Source of the DNA: Streptomyces sp. DH-12
GTDB taxonomy: Bacteria > Actinomycetota > Actinomycetes > Streptomycetales > Streptomycetaceae
Assembly: GCF_002899455.1 (NCBI RefSeq)
Contig: NZ_PPFB01000001.1
Coordinates: forward strand, 5,555,001 to 5,619,000
Direction: 5' to 3'
Length of the DNA stretch: 64,000 bases
Position 1 is the first letter of the stretch. The number at the start of each line of letters is the position of its first letter. Positions 1 to 8,207 of the stretch are shown one piece after another. The notes under the pieces are model-generated. The model worked only from the letters and a program-made list of their open reading frames with translations, had not been told where the DNA came from and made no database searches. Both the position numbers and the translations under genes were made by a program.

Positions 1-1
1 G

Positions 2-667
2 CTGCTCTCCGACGACCCCGAGGACTACCTCGAGAAGGCCTCCGTCCTCGACCGGATCGGCGCCCGCCAGGCCGCCCAGCTGAAGAGGCTCCGCGGCACC
101 CTGCGCTCGCTGTCCCAGGACCGCGCCGAGGCGGCGAAGCGGCTCGGCGCCCTGGAACGCAGCCGCAAGGCGGCCGCCACCCACAAGCGGACCGTGGAGG
201 GCAAGCTCGCCGAGGCCCGCCGGCTGCTCGACTCCCTCCCGGCCGGCGAACGGGCCGCCTGGGACCGCGCCTCCCGCTCCGGCCGCACCGACCTGCCCGG
301 CCCCGGCGGCGCCCCCGCCTCCGGGCGCGCGGCCGCCGCCCTCGCCGCCGCCCGCTCCGCCCTCGGCAAGCCCTACGTCTGGGGCGCGAGCGGCCCCTCC
401 GCCTTCGACTGCTCCGGGCTCACCCAGTGGGCGTACGCGCAGGCCGGGGTCGCGCTGCCGCGCACCTCGCAGGCCCAGCGGTACGCCGGCCGGCAGGTCC
501 CGCTGTCCGAGGCCCGCCCCGGCGACCTGGTCCTCTACCGCTCCGACGCCTCCCACGTGGGGATGTACACGGGCAACGGCCAGGTGATCCACGCGCCGTA
601 CCCCGGCGCCCCCGTGCGCTACGACCCGGTCGGCATGATGCCGGTCTCGTCGGTCACCAGGGTCTGA
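2..667 (+). CDS. NlpC/P60 (C40) cell-wall peptidase, C-terminal part
   Basis: The gene enters from the left edge; 221 residues are visible. The first ~75 visible residues are charged and Ala/Glu/Arg-rich, consistent with a coiled coil. They lead through a Pro/Gly/Ala linker into a C40 peptidase domain. The catalytic Cys is in DCSG (Cys codon 410-412), the catalytic His in SHVGMY, and the third polar residue is the His of VIHAP. This architecture is typical of secreted Streptomyces RipA-like D,L-endopeptidases that cut peptidoglycan stems. The signal peptide would lie outside the window. The family assignment is clear; the substrate is inferred. Confidence 0.9.
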   Translation: MLSDDPEDYLEKASVLDRIGARQAAQLKRLRGTLRSLSQDRAEAAKRLGALERSRKAAATHKRTVEGKLAEARRLLDSLPAGERAAWDRASRSGRTDLPGPGGAPASGRAAAALAAARSALGKPYVWGASGPSAFDCSGLTQWAYAQAGVALPRTSQAQRYAGRQVPLSEARPGDLVLYRSDASHVGMYTGNGQVIHAPYPGAPVRYDPVGMMPVSSVTRV

Positions 668-687
668 CTCCGGCGGGCCCGCGCCCG

Positions 688-693
688 TACCCT
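688..693 (+). promoter_or_regulatory. -10 box (TACCCT) of a predicted leaderless transcript
   Basis: TACCCT ends 7 nt before the GTG at 701, so transcription should begin at or next to the start codon. Confidence 0.5.
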
Positions 694-700
694 CGGAGAG

Positions 701-1891
701 GTGGCCGGTCGAACGCGGGTGTCGCAGGCGGCGGTGGCGGCGTGGTGCCTGCTGCTGGCCGCCCTCGTGGGATGCGGCGGCGGTCCCGCCGCGGACGCCG
801 CCCGCGCGGAGGTGCAGTCCCTGCTCGACCGGCGTGCGGAGGCGGTCCTCGACCGGGACGCCGCCGCCTACGCCCGCACCGGCACCCGCGACGGCTTCGA
901 CAACCTGCGCGCGGTGCCGCTCGCGGACTGGTCCTACCGCGTCACCGCCCTGGACCGCACCGGCGACCGGGCCACCGCCGCCGCCGACCTCAGCTACCGC
1001 ATCGACGGCCACGACCGTTCCCCGGTGGTCACCGCCCGCACCCTGAGCCTCAGCCGGGACCGGGACAGCCGCTGGACGGTGGAGTCCGACCGCCCCGCCG
1101 AGAAGTCCGGCCAGCAACTCTGGGACCAGGGCCGGGCGCGGGCCGTGCGCGGCGAGCGGAGCCTGGTGCTGGGCGTCGGGCAGTCCGACGCGACCCTGCG
1201 CGACTACGCGGAACTGGCCGACCGCGCGGTGCCCGCCGTCTCCGATGCCTGGGGTCCCGCGTGGGCGCGCAGCGTCGTCGTCCTGGTCCCGGAGACCCTG
1301 GAGGGCATGGCGGGCCTGCTCGGCTCGCCCCCGTCCTCCTACCGGGGCATCGCGGCCGTCACCACCGGGGCGACCGGCGGCGGCCCGCGGGCGCCCGCGG
1401 ACCGGGTGATCGTCAACCCGGACGCCTTCGTGCTGCTCGGCGACTCCGGACGGCAGGTCGTCCTCACCCACGAGACCGCCCACGTCGCCACCCGCGCGCA
1501 CACCTCCGCCGCCACCCCGCTGTGGCTGTCCGAGGGATACGCGGACTGGGTCGGCCACCGCGGCGCGGACGGCACCCCCGCCGAGGCCGCGCCGGAGCTC
1601 GCGCACGCCGTCGGCCGCGGCGAGGTGCCGGACGCGCTGCCCGAGGACGAGGACTTCGGCTTCACCGGCGACGCGGACGGCCTGGCCCGCGCCTACGAGG
1701 GGAGCTGGCTGGCCTGCCGGATGATCGCCGACCACTGGGGCGAGGACCGCCTCGGCGCCTTCTACCGCGCCGTGGGCGCCCACGGGGACCGCGAAGGCGC
1801 CGTCGAGGACGCGATGCGCCGGGTCCTCGGCACGACGCCGGGGGAGTTCACCCTTCGGTGGCGTGATTACGTGGGGGCCGTGCTGCGGTGA
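701..1891 (+). CDS. Putative lipoprotein with zinc-metallopeptidase HExxH motif
   Basis: 396 aa. The N terminus has a short hydrophobic stretch ending in LAALVGC, a lipobox-like sequence, so the mature protein is probably lipid-anchored at Cys. The N-terminal half (to ~residue 150) resembles a small NTF2-like fold with many charged residues. HETAH at residues 257-261, followed by LSEGYADW, is the gluzincin arrangement (HExxH plus a downstream Glu). I therefore infer an extracytoplasmic peptidase of unknown substrate. The GTG at 701 is chosen because a TANNNT hexamer lies 7 nt upstream. It converges on the next gene with only 9 nt between stop codons. Confidence 0.75.
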   Translation: MAGRTRVSQAAVAAWCLLLAALVGCGGGPAADAARAEVQSLLDRRAEAVLDRDAAAYARTGTRDGFDNLRAVPLADWSYRVTALDRTGDRATAAADLSYRIDGHDRSPVVTARTLSLSRDRDSRWTVESDRPAEKSGQQLWDQGRARAVRGERSLVLGVGQSDATLRDYAELADRAVPAVSDAWGPAWARSVVVLVPETLEGMAGLLGSPPSSYRGIAAVTTGATGGGPRAPADRVIVNPDAFVLLGDSGRQVVLTHETAHVATRAHTSAATPLWLSEGYADWVGHRGADGTPAEAAPELAHAVGRGEVPDALPEDEDFGFTGDADGLARAYEGSWLACRMIADHWGEDRLGAFYRAVGAHGDREGAVEDAMRRVLGTTPGEFTLRWRDYVGAVLR

Positions 1892-1900
1892 CGCACCGGG

Positions 1901-3166
1901 TCAGGACGACACCGTGGTCCGCTCGGCCCACGACGGCCCGGACACCGCGGGGGCCTCCCGGCGCCCCGGCACCGACGCGCGCCACAGGGCCCGCGCCGCC
2001 AGCACCGACGCCGCCACCAGCAGCCCGTTGCGCACCACCAGCAGCGTGATCCCCAGCCAGTCGCTCGCCACCACGTGCGCGAACCACAGCGGGAACTCCA
2101 GCGTCGTCACCGGACAGGCGACCAGGACCAGCACCGCAGGACGTCCCATCCGGCTGTCCCGGAAGCACAGGCACACGGCCGCCGTGCCCACCAGCCACAC
2201 CATGTACTGCGGGCTGATCACCCGGCTGGTGACCGTGAACAGCAGCACCGCCGTGAACGCCGCGTCCGCCGCGGTGTGCGCCGCGAACCGGGACGCCAGC
2301 AGCCGCCACAGCACCAGCCACGCCAGCGCGGCCCCGGTCAGGAACAGCGCCCCCGTGCTCACCCAGCTCACGTACGGGCCGAGGAACTCCACCGAGCCGT
2401 AGTTCAGCAGCACCTCGCCGTCCCAGCCGTGGTGCCGGGCCACGTGGAACACCAGCGACCCCAGCGACTCGACCTCCGTGCCCCGGTCCCGCTGGAAGCC
2501 CAGGAACGCGAACGCGCCCGGCATCAGCGCCGCGAACAGCCCGGCCACCACCACGCCGGTCACCGCCGCCGACACCCACGCGTCACGCCGGCGCACCGCG
2601 AGCAGCAACAGCGCCGGCCACACCTTCAGCAGCGCCCCGAACGCCGCGAGCGCGCCCGCCAGCCGGGGGTGCCGGCCGGCCGCCAGCAGCGCGGCCACCG
2701 CCACCGCGGTCACCATCACGTCGTACCGGGCGTACACCGTCGGCCCGAGCAGCGGCACGCCCGCCACCCACAGCCACGCCCCGCGGCGGGACCGGCCCGT
2801 GCCGCGCGCCCCGCGCAGCAGCAGCGCCAGCGTCACCGCGTCGGCCGCCAGCGCCAGCACGAAGAAGGCGGTGGCGTACTCCAGGAACGGCAGCACGGCG
2901 GGGGAGAGGACCGCCAGGGCCGCCGCGGGCGGGTACTGCCAGGTCACGTCGTCCAGCGGAAACGTTCCGGTGACCAGGACGTCGTACCAGCCCCGGTAGA
3001 TCACCGACACGTCGCTGGTGACGTCCGGACCCGGGAAGACCACCACCTTCAGCACGCACAGCAGCAACGCCGCGCGCGTGACGCCCCAGATCCCCAGCAG
3101 CCGTACCAGGGGGCCTCGTGCGGCCGTCGGTTCCACGTGATCCCTGCCCGTCGGGTGTGCGGTCAT
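1901..3166 (-). CDS. GT87-type (DUF2029) membrane glycosyltransferase
   Basis: 421 aa with about ten hydrophobic segments. Matches the polyprenyl-phosphomannose-dependent alpha-mannosyltransferase family: an early extracytoplasmic loop with Asp residues (PDVTSDVSVIYRGW), WQYPP, and a C-terminal SPQYMVWL segment. The M. tuberculosis protein at the equivalent place (Rv2181) adds alpha-1,2-mannose to lipomannan; here mannosylation is an inference. The ATG at 3166 (MTAHPTGRDH) is chosen because the 55 codons upstream are low-hydrophobicity shadow sequence overlapping the next gene's promoter. It is divergent from the PimB-like gene. Confidence 0.8.
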   Translation of the reverse strand: MTAHPTGRDHVEPTAARGPLVRLLGIWGVTRAALLLCVLKVVVFPGPDVTSDVSVIYRGWYDVLVTGTFPLDDVTWQYPPAAALAVLSPAVLPFLEYATAFFVLALAADAVTLALLLRGARGTGRSRRGAWLWVAGVPLLGPTVYARYDVMVTAVAVAALLAAGRHPRLAGALAAFGALLKVWPALLLLAVRRRDAWVSAAVTGVVVAGLFAALMPGAFAFLGFQRDRGTEVESLGSLVFHVARHHGWDGEVLLNYGSVEFLGPYVSWVSTGALFLTGAALAWLVLWRLLASRFAAHTAADAAFTAVLLFTVTSRVISPQYMVWLVGTAAVCLCFRDSRMGRPAVLVLVACPVTTLEFPLWFAHVVASDWLGITLLVVRNGLLVAASVLAARALWRASVPGRREAPAVSGPSWAERTTVSS

Positions 3167-3243
3167 GAGGGGCCATGATGTCCCGGAAGCCGGTGTGCAT
3201 GCCACCGAGCAGCGCCGTGACGGGGCGCGCGGCAACCGTTCGG

Positions 3244-3249
3244 TAGGGT
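3244..3249 (+). promoter_or_regulatory. -10 box (TAGGGT) of a predicted leaderless transcript
   Basis: TAGGGT ends 8 nt before the ATG at 3258; no Shine-Dalgarno sequence lies between. Confidence 0.5.
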
Positions 3250-3257
3250 CGGCGGCG

Positions 3258-4400
3258 ATGCACAAGACCCTGATCGTCACCAACGACTTCCCGCCCCGTC
3301 CCGGCGGCATCCAGGCCTTCCTGCACAACATGGCCCTGCGGCTGGACCCGGAGCGCGTCGTCGTCTACGCCTCCACCTGGAAGCGCACCCGGGAGGGCGT
3401 CGAGGCCACCGCCGCCTTCGACGCCGAGCAGCCCTTCACCGTCGTGCGCGACCGTACGACGATGCTGCTGCCCACACCGGCCGCCACCCGGCGGGCCGTG
3501 GGGCTGCTGCGCGAACACGGCTGCACCTCGGTGTGGTTCGGGGCGGCGGCGCCGCTCGGCCTGATGGCGCCGGCGCTGCGCCGCGCGGGCGCGGAGCGGA
3601 TCGTGGCCACCACGCACGGCCACGAGGCCGGCTGGGCCCAGCTGCCCGTCGCACGGCAACTGCTGCGCCGCATCGGGGAGTCCACGGACACGATCACCTA
3701 TCTCGGCGAGTACACCCGGTCCCGGATCGCCCGCGCCCTCACCCCCGAGGCCGCCGCCCGCATGGTGCAACTGCCGCCCGGGGTCGACGAGAAGACCTTC
3801 CACCCCGGCTCGGGCGGCGACGAGGTGCGCGCCCGGCTCGGGCTGACCGACCGCCCGGTGGTCGTGTGCGTCTCGCGGCTCGTGCCGCGCAAGGGCCAGG
3901 ACACGCTGATCCGGGCGATGCCCGCGATCCTCGCCGCCGAACCCGGCACCGTGCTGCTGATCGTCGGCGGCGGCCCCTACGAGAAGGACCTGCGCCGCCT
4001 CGCGGCCGACACCGGCGTCGCCGCCTCCGTCCGCTTCACCGGCCCCGTCCCCTGGTCCGAGCTGCCCGCCCACTACGGCGCCGGCGACGTCTTCGCGATG
4101 CCCTGCCGGACCCGGCGCGGCGGCCTGGACGTGGAGGGCCTCGGCATCGTCTACCTGGAGGCGTCCGCGACCGGCCTCCCCGTCGTCGCCGGCGACTCCG
4201 GCGGCGCGCCGGACGCCGTCCTCGACGGCGAGACCGGCTGGGTGGTCCCCGGCGACTCCCCGTCCCGGACGGCCGACCGCGTCACGACGCTCCTGGCCGA
4301 CCCCGAACTCCGCCGCGCAATGGGCCGGCGGGGCCGGGAATGGGTCGAGGAGAAATGGCGCTGGGACCTCCTGGCCGACCAGCTGAGAACCCTGCTGTGA
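3258..4400 (+). CDS. pimB: GT4 glycosyltransferase, PimB'-like mannosyltransferase
   Basis: 380 aa, close to the ~385 aa of mycobacterial PimB'. The N terminus TNDFPPRPGGIQ is the hallmark of this subfamily. The C-terminal GT-B half has SRLVPRKGQD (nucleotide-sugar binding loop) and an EGLGIVYLEASATGLPVV segment with the conserved E-x7-E pair. PimB' adds the second mannose from GDP-mannose to phosphatidylinositol mannoside on the cytoplasmic side. The neighbouring GT87 and acyl-CoA ligase genes mirror Rv2181 and Rv2187 near Rv2188c. Family assignment is firm; the exact acceptor is inferred. Confidence 0.82.
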   Translation: MHKTLIVTNDFPPRPGGIQAFLHNMALRLDPERVVVYASTWKRTREGVEATAAFDAEQPFTVVRDRTTMLLPTPAATRRAVGLLREHGCTSVWFGAAAPLGLMAPALRRAGAERIVATTHGHEAGWAQLPVARQLLRRIGESTDTITYLGEYTRSRIARALTPEAAARMVQLPPGVDEKTFHPGSGGDEVRARLGLTDRPVVVCVSRLVPRKGQDTLIRAMPAILAAEPGTVLLIVGGGPYEKDLRRLAADTGVAASVRFTGPVPWSELPAHYGAGDVFAMPCRTRRGGLDVEGLGIVYLEASATGLPVVAGDSGGAPDAVLDGETGWVVPGDSPSRTADRVTTLLADPELRRAMGRRGREWVEEKWRWDLLADQLRTLL

Positions 4401-4405
4401 CCGAA

Positions 4406-4438
4406 AGGCCGCCCTCGCCGAGGGCGGCCTCTTCCCTT
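4406..4438. terminator. Bidirectional terminator hairpin
   Basis: AGGCCGCCCTCG (4406-4417) and CGAGGGCGGCCT (4419-4430) form a near-continuous perfect inverted repeat followed by TCTTCCCTT. It lies just after the pimB stop and before the convergent acyl-CoA ligase stop. Confidence 0.75.
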
Positions 4439-4441
4439 CGA

Positions 4442-4541
4442 AGGGGCCCGGGGAACGGCGCGCTCAGCCCCTACGGCGCGGCACTTGCGCCACGGACGGA
4501 AACCGCCCCTCAGGGGCGCGGGAAACTGCGCGACCAGCCCC
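4442..4541. repeat. Two copies of a dispersed REP-like intergenic repeat
   Basis: Two 30-bp direct copies, 4442-4471 and 4512-4541, agree at 25 of 30 positions. Both follow the pattern AGGGGCnCGGGnAACnGCGC then CAGCCCC. The second copy also shares 25 of 27 bp with the hairpin repeat at 41077-41103. Such elements are common between Streptomyces genes. Confidence 0.65.
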
Positions 4542-4592
4542 CACTCACCGGCACCCGCCCACGCCGGCCGGCCAACCCCCCGCTCAGGCGCC

Positions 4593-6389
4593 CTACTTCG
4601 CGTAGATCGCCTCGATCTCGTGCGCGTAGTCCTTGGCCACGACATTCCGCTTCAGCTTCAGCGAAGGCGTCAGGTGCCCCGACTCCTCCGTGAACTGGGC
4701 CGGAAGGATCCGGAACTTCCGCACCGACTCCGCCTTCGACACCGCCGCGTTCCCGTCGTTCACCGCCTCCTGGACCGCCGCCAGCAGATCCGGGTCCTCG
4801 CACAGCGACGCCGCCGTCGACCCCGCCGGCTTGCCGTGCTCCGCGCACCAGCGGCCCAGGAACTCCTCGTCGATGGTGATGAGCGCGCCCACGAACGGCC
4901 GCCCGTCGCCGACCACCATGCACTCCGCGACCAGCGCGTGCGCCCGGATGCGGTCCTCGATGACCGCCGGGGCGACGTTCTTGCCGCCGGCCGTCACCAG
5001 GATCTCCTTCTTCCGGCCGGTGATCCGCAGGTAGCCGTCCTCGTCCAGGGTGCCGATGTCCCCGGTGTGGAACCAGCCGTCGGCCAGCACCTCGGCGGTC
5101 GCGGCCGGGTTGTTCCAGTACCCCTTGAACAGGTGCTCGCCGTGCAGCAGCACCTCGCCGTCGTCCGCTATGCGCACGACCGAGCCGGGCAGCGGCTGGC
5201 CGACCGTGCCGATCTTCTGCCGGTCCCACGGGTTGAAGGCGGTGGCCGCGCAGGACTCGGTCAGGCCGTAGCCTTCCAGCACGCTGAAGCCGATGCCGCG
5301 GAAGAAGTGGCCCAGGCGCTCGCCGAGCGGGGCGCCGCCGGAGATGGCGTGCTCGCCGCGTCCGCCCAGCACCGCGCGGAGCTTGCTGTAGACCAGCTTG
5401 TCGAAGACCTTGTGCTTGATCCTCAGGCCGAGCGACGGGCCCGACGGGGTGTCCAGCGCCTGGCTGTAGGCGATCGCGGTGTCCGCCGCCTTGTCGAAGA
5501 TCTTGCCCTTGCCCTCGCCCTGCGCCTTGGCGCGCGCCGAGTTGTAGACCTTCTCGAAGACCCGCGGCACACCGAGGATCAGCGTCGGCCGGAACGCGGC
5601 CAGCTCGTCGGTGAGGTTCTTGATGTCGGGCACGCAGCCCACCTTGATCGGCGCCATCATCGGCGCGATCTGCACCATCCGCCCGAAGACGTGGGCGAGC
5701 GGGAGGAACAGCAGAACGGAGCACTCACCGGTGCGGAACAGCGGGCGCAGCCGCTCCACGATGTTGCCGCACTCGGCGAAGAAGCTGCGGTGGGTCAGCA
5801 CGCAGCCCTTGGGGCGGCCGGTGGTGCCGGAGGTGTAGACGATGGTCGCCGGGTCGTCGGCCTTGGCGACCGAGCAGCGCTCCTCCACCGTCTCGTCGCC
5901 GACGTCCGCGCCGAGGCGGCCCAGCTCCGCCAGGCCGCCGCCCTCGATCTGCCACACGTTCTCCAGCGCGGGCAGCCGGTCGCGCACGGACTCCAGGGTG
6001 GCCGCGTGGGCGTCGAGCTCCACGAGGCAGGCGGTGGCGCCGGAGTCGCCGAGGATCCACGCCACCTGCTCCGCCGAACTGGTCTCGTACACCGGCACGG
6101 TGATCGCGCCGGCGCTCCAGATCGCGAAGTCCAGCAGTGTCCACTCGTAACGGGTGCGGGACATCAGGCCCACCCGGTCGCCGGGCTGCACGCCCGCGGC
6201 GATCAGCCCCTTGGCGGCGGCCCGCACCTCCGCGAGGAAGGCGGCGGCCGTCACGTCCTGCCACGTTCCGCCGACCTTGCGGGCCATGACGGCGACATCC
6301 GGATGCCGCGCGGCGTTTCTGCGGACGATGTCGGTCAGATTGCCGTCCGCAGGGACCTCGTACAGGGCCGGAAGGCTGAACTCGCGCAA
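4593..6389 (-). CDS. Long-chain fatty acid-CoA ligase (FadD15-like)
   Basis: 598 aa. AMP-dependent synthetase: ATP-binding motif YTSGTTGRPKG at residues 185-195, then GYGLTES, GWFHTGDIG, and the C-terminal GRKKEILVTAGGKN hinge/catalytic segment. It activates fatty acids via acyl-AMP to acyl-CoA. The start is TTG at 6389, preceded by GGAG in AAGAGGAGCAG; homologs begin with the same REFSLPALYEVP sequence. Upstream in-frame codons to 6497 look non-coding. It converges on pimB, as fadD15 sits next to Rv2188c in M. tuberculosis. Confidence 0.9.
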   Translation of the reverse strand: MREFSLPALYEVPADGNLTDIVRRNAARHPDVAVMARKVGGTWQDVTAAAFLAEVRAAAKGLIAAGVQPGDRVGLMSRTRYEWTLLDFAIWSAGAITVPVYETSSAEQVAWILGDSGATACLVELDAHAATLESVRDRLPALENVWQIEGGGLAELGRLGADVGDETVEERCSVAKADDPATIVYTSGTTGRPKGCVLTHRSFFAECGNIVERLRPLFRTGECSVLLFLPLAHVFGRMVQIAPMMAPIKVGCVPDIKNLTDELAAFRPTLILGVPRVFEKVYNSARAKAQGEGKGKIFDKAADTAIAYSQALDTPSGPSLGLRIKHKVFDKLVYSKLRAVLGGRGEHAISGGAPLGERLGHFFRGIGFSVLEGYGLTESCAATAFNPWDRQKIGTVGQPLPGSVVRIADDGEVLLHGEHLFKGYWNNPAATAEVLADGWFHTGDIGTLDEDGYLRITGRKKEILVTAGGKNVAPAVIEDRIRAHALVAECMVVGDGRPFVGALITIDEEFLGRWCAEHGKPAGSTAASLCEDPDLLAAVQEAVNDGNAAVSKAESVRKFRILPAQFTEESGHLTPSLKLKRNVVAKDYAHEIEAIYAK

Positions 6390-6530
6390 GACTGCTGCTC
6401 CTCTTAGGGCGCCGGCGCCACGACGTTGTGCGATGCGACGGTGCGGTCCAAGACTCGGGCGGATGCTCGCGAATTCACTGGTTGAAATCTCGAGCACGAC
6501 TGGACTGCCCGGACGTTACCCGCCGGTATG

Positions 6531-6544
6531 CCTGTCCCGACAGG
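6531..6544. promoter_or_regulatory. Inverted repeat, candidate operator
   Basis: CCTGTC-CC-GACAGG, perfect 6-bp arms, lies in the 296-bp region between the divergent acyl-CoA ligase and phosphoesterase genes, about 140 bp upstream of each start. Its size suits a TetR-type regulator of the ligase; the regulator is unknown. Confidence 0.4.
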
Positions 6545-6671
6545 GGGTCCCTGCCAGATGTTCGCTGCGTCACACAGGTTGGTGTTTCATCGCGCACAGT
6601 AGTCCACGGCCGAAGCGACGAGCCAGTAACCGCAGGTAGGCCCGCCATTGTTCAGGTATGCCCCACAGGAT

Positions 6672-6677
6672 TACGCT
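6672..6677 (+). promoter_or_regulatory. -10 box (TACGCT) of a predicted leaderless transcript
   Basis: TACGCT ends 8 nt before the ATG at 6686. Confidence 0.5.
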
Positions 6678-6685
6678 TGATCGCC

Positions 6686-7483
6686 ATGGCACCCACACCC
6701 GGCGGAGACCGGCGCACCCGCGTCCACGTGGTCAGCGACGTACACGGCAACGCGACCGACCTCGCCCGGGCGAAGGAGGGCGCCGACGCCTTGGTCTGCC
6801 TCGGTGACCTGGTGCTGTTCCTCGACTACGCCGATCACTCGCGCGGTATCTTCCCCGACCTGTTCGGCACGGAGAACGCCCACCGCATCGTGGAGCTGCG
6901 CACCGCCCGCCGCTTCGAGGAGGCGCGCGCGTTCCAGCGGGGGCTGTGGGCCGGCGTCGGCGTCGACCGCGCCACGGCGATCGAGACGGCGGTGCGCAAG
7001 CAGTACGCCGAGCTGTTCGCCGCCTTCCCCACCCCTACGTACGCCACCTACGGCAACGTCGACGTGCCGCCCCTGTGGCGGGAGTACGCGGGCCCCGGCA
7101 CCACCGTGCTGGACGGGCAGCGGGTGGAGATCGGCGGCTGGATCTTCGGCTTCGTCGGCGGCGGCCTGCGCACCCCCATGAGCACGCCGTACGAGATCGA
7201 CGACGAGGAGTACGCGGCGAAGATCGAGGCCGTCGGCGAGGTCGACGTGCTGTGCACGCACATCCCGCCGGAGGTGCCGGAACTGGTCTACGACACCGTC
7301 GCCCGCCGCTTCGAACGCGGCAGCGTGGCGCTGCTCGACGCGATACGCCGGACCCGCCCCCGCTACTCCCTGTTCGGCCACGTCCACCAGCCGCTGGTGC
7401 GGCGGATGCGGATCGGCGTCACCGAGTGCGTCAACGTGGGACACTTCGCGAGCACCGGACGGCCCTGGGCACTGGAGTTCTGA
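6686..7483 (+). CDS. Calcineurin-like metallophosphoesterase
   Basis: 265 aa. Motifs of the metallophosphoesterase fold are in order: SDVHGN (metal ligands Asp and His), CLGDLV (GDxxD/G type), YGNVDV (GNxD/H type), CTHIPP and FGHVHQP (GHxH). These build a two-metal phosphoesterase site. The substrate cannot be read from sequence; small actinobacterial members act on phosphomonoesters or cyclic nucleotides. The ATG at 6686 is chosen by the start of conserved sequence and the close -10 box. Rv2186c occupies the equivalent place in M. tuberculosis, but I do not claim homology. Confidence 0.85.
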   Translation: MAPTPGGDRRTRVHVVSDVHGNATDLARAKEGADALVCLGDLVLFLDYADHSRGIFPDLFGTENAHRIVELRTARRFEEARAFQRGLWAGVGVDRATAIETAVRKQYAELFAAFPTPTYATYGNVDVPPLWREYAGPGTTVLDGQRVEIGGWIFGFVGGGLRTPMSTPYEIDDEEYAAKIEAVGEVDVLCTHIPPEVPELVYDTVARRFERGSVALLDAIRRTRPRYSLFGHVHQPLVRRMRIGVTECVNVGHFASTGRPWALEF

Positions 7484-7625
7484 GACCGTCCCGGGCGCGG
7501 ACGCCCCAGGTCGGGTGAGCTCGGCCGGCGCGTCGCGCGATAGCCTTCCGCTGCACGCGCGTGCGCTGTCCGGCCCACGCACGGCGAGGACGACCTACCG
7601 GCCCGCATCTGGAGGAGCCACGGCG

Positions 7626-8069
7626 ATGGCGGAACACACCAGCTCGAGCATCACCATCGAGGCGGCACCGGCCGACGTGATGGGGGTGATCGCCGACTTC
7701 GCCCGCTACCCGGACTGGACGGGCGAGGTGAAGGAGGCGGAGGTCCTCAGGACCGACGCCGAGGGCCGCGCCGAGCAGGTGCGCCTGGTCATGGACGCCG
7801 GCGCGATCAAGGACGACCAGACCCTGGCGTACACCTGGAGCGGCCCGCACGAGGTCTCCTGGACGCTGGTGAAGTCCCAGATGCTCCGCTCCCTCGACGG
7901 CTCCTACGTCCTCACTCCGGCGGGCGCGGGCGCGACGGAGGTCACCTACCGGCTGACCGTCGACGTCAAGATCCCCATGCTCGGCATGATCAAGCGCAAG
8001 GCGGAGAAGGTCATCATCGACCGCGCGCTGGCGGGCCTGAAGAAGCGCGTGGAGTCCGGCGCCGAGTAG
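7626..8069 (+). CDS. SRPBCC-family lipid-binding-like protein
   Basis: 147 aa, the usual size of a single START/polyketide-cyclase helix-grip domain. Features seen: N-terminal SSITIEAAPADVMGVIADFARYPDW typed by its first strand and the FARYPDW turn, alternating strands, and a C-terminal amphipathic helix (VIIDRALAGLKKRVE). A GGAGGAG ribosome site lies just upstream of the ATG. The family holds a hydrophobic ligand in a cavity. The M. tuberculosis counterpart by position is TB16.3 (Rv2185c), also next to an ArsA-like gene, which suggests the two work together. Ligand unknown. Confidence 0.85.
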   Translation: MAEHTSSSITIEAAPADVMGVIADFARYPDWTGEVKEAEVLRTDAEGRAEQVRLVMDAGAIKDDQTLAYTWSGPHEVSWTLVKSQMLRSLDGSYVLTPAGAGATEVTYRLTVDVKIPMLGMIKRKAEKVIIDRALAGLKKRVESGAE

Positions 8070-8193
8070 CCGCCTCCGGCGCGCGTCCTCCCGGGCACGC
8101 CCCCAGCGCACCGTGGTACCGGGCGCGCGGCCCGGCCCCCGGACCGGACGCCCGGCCGCGAGGCGCGCGTGCCGGACGCGTGCGGCCGGCCGG

Positions 8194-8199
8194 TAGCGT
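8194..8199 (+). promoter_or_regulatory. -10 box (TAGCGT) of a predicted leaderless transcript
   Basis: TAGCGT ends 8 nt before the ATG at 8208. Confidence 0.5.
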
Positions 8200-8207
8200 T
8201 CACCTCC

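Noticed and set aside
3167-3331. N-terminal extension of the GT87 protein
   Set aside because: Fifty-five extra codons lack hydrophobic or conserved sequence and overlap the promoter and start of the divergent pimB gene; ATG 3166 is the better start.
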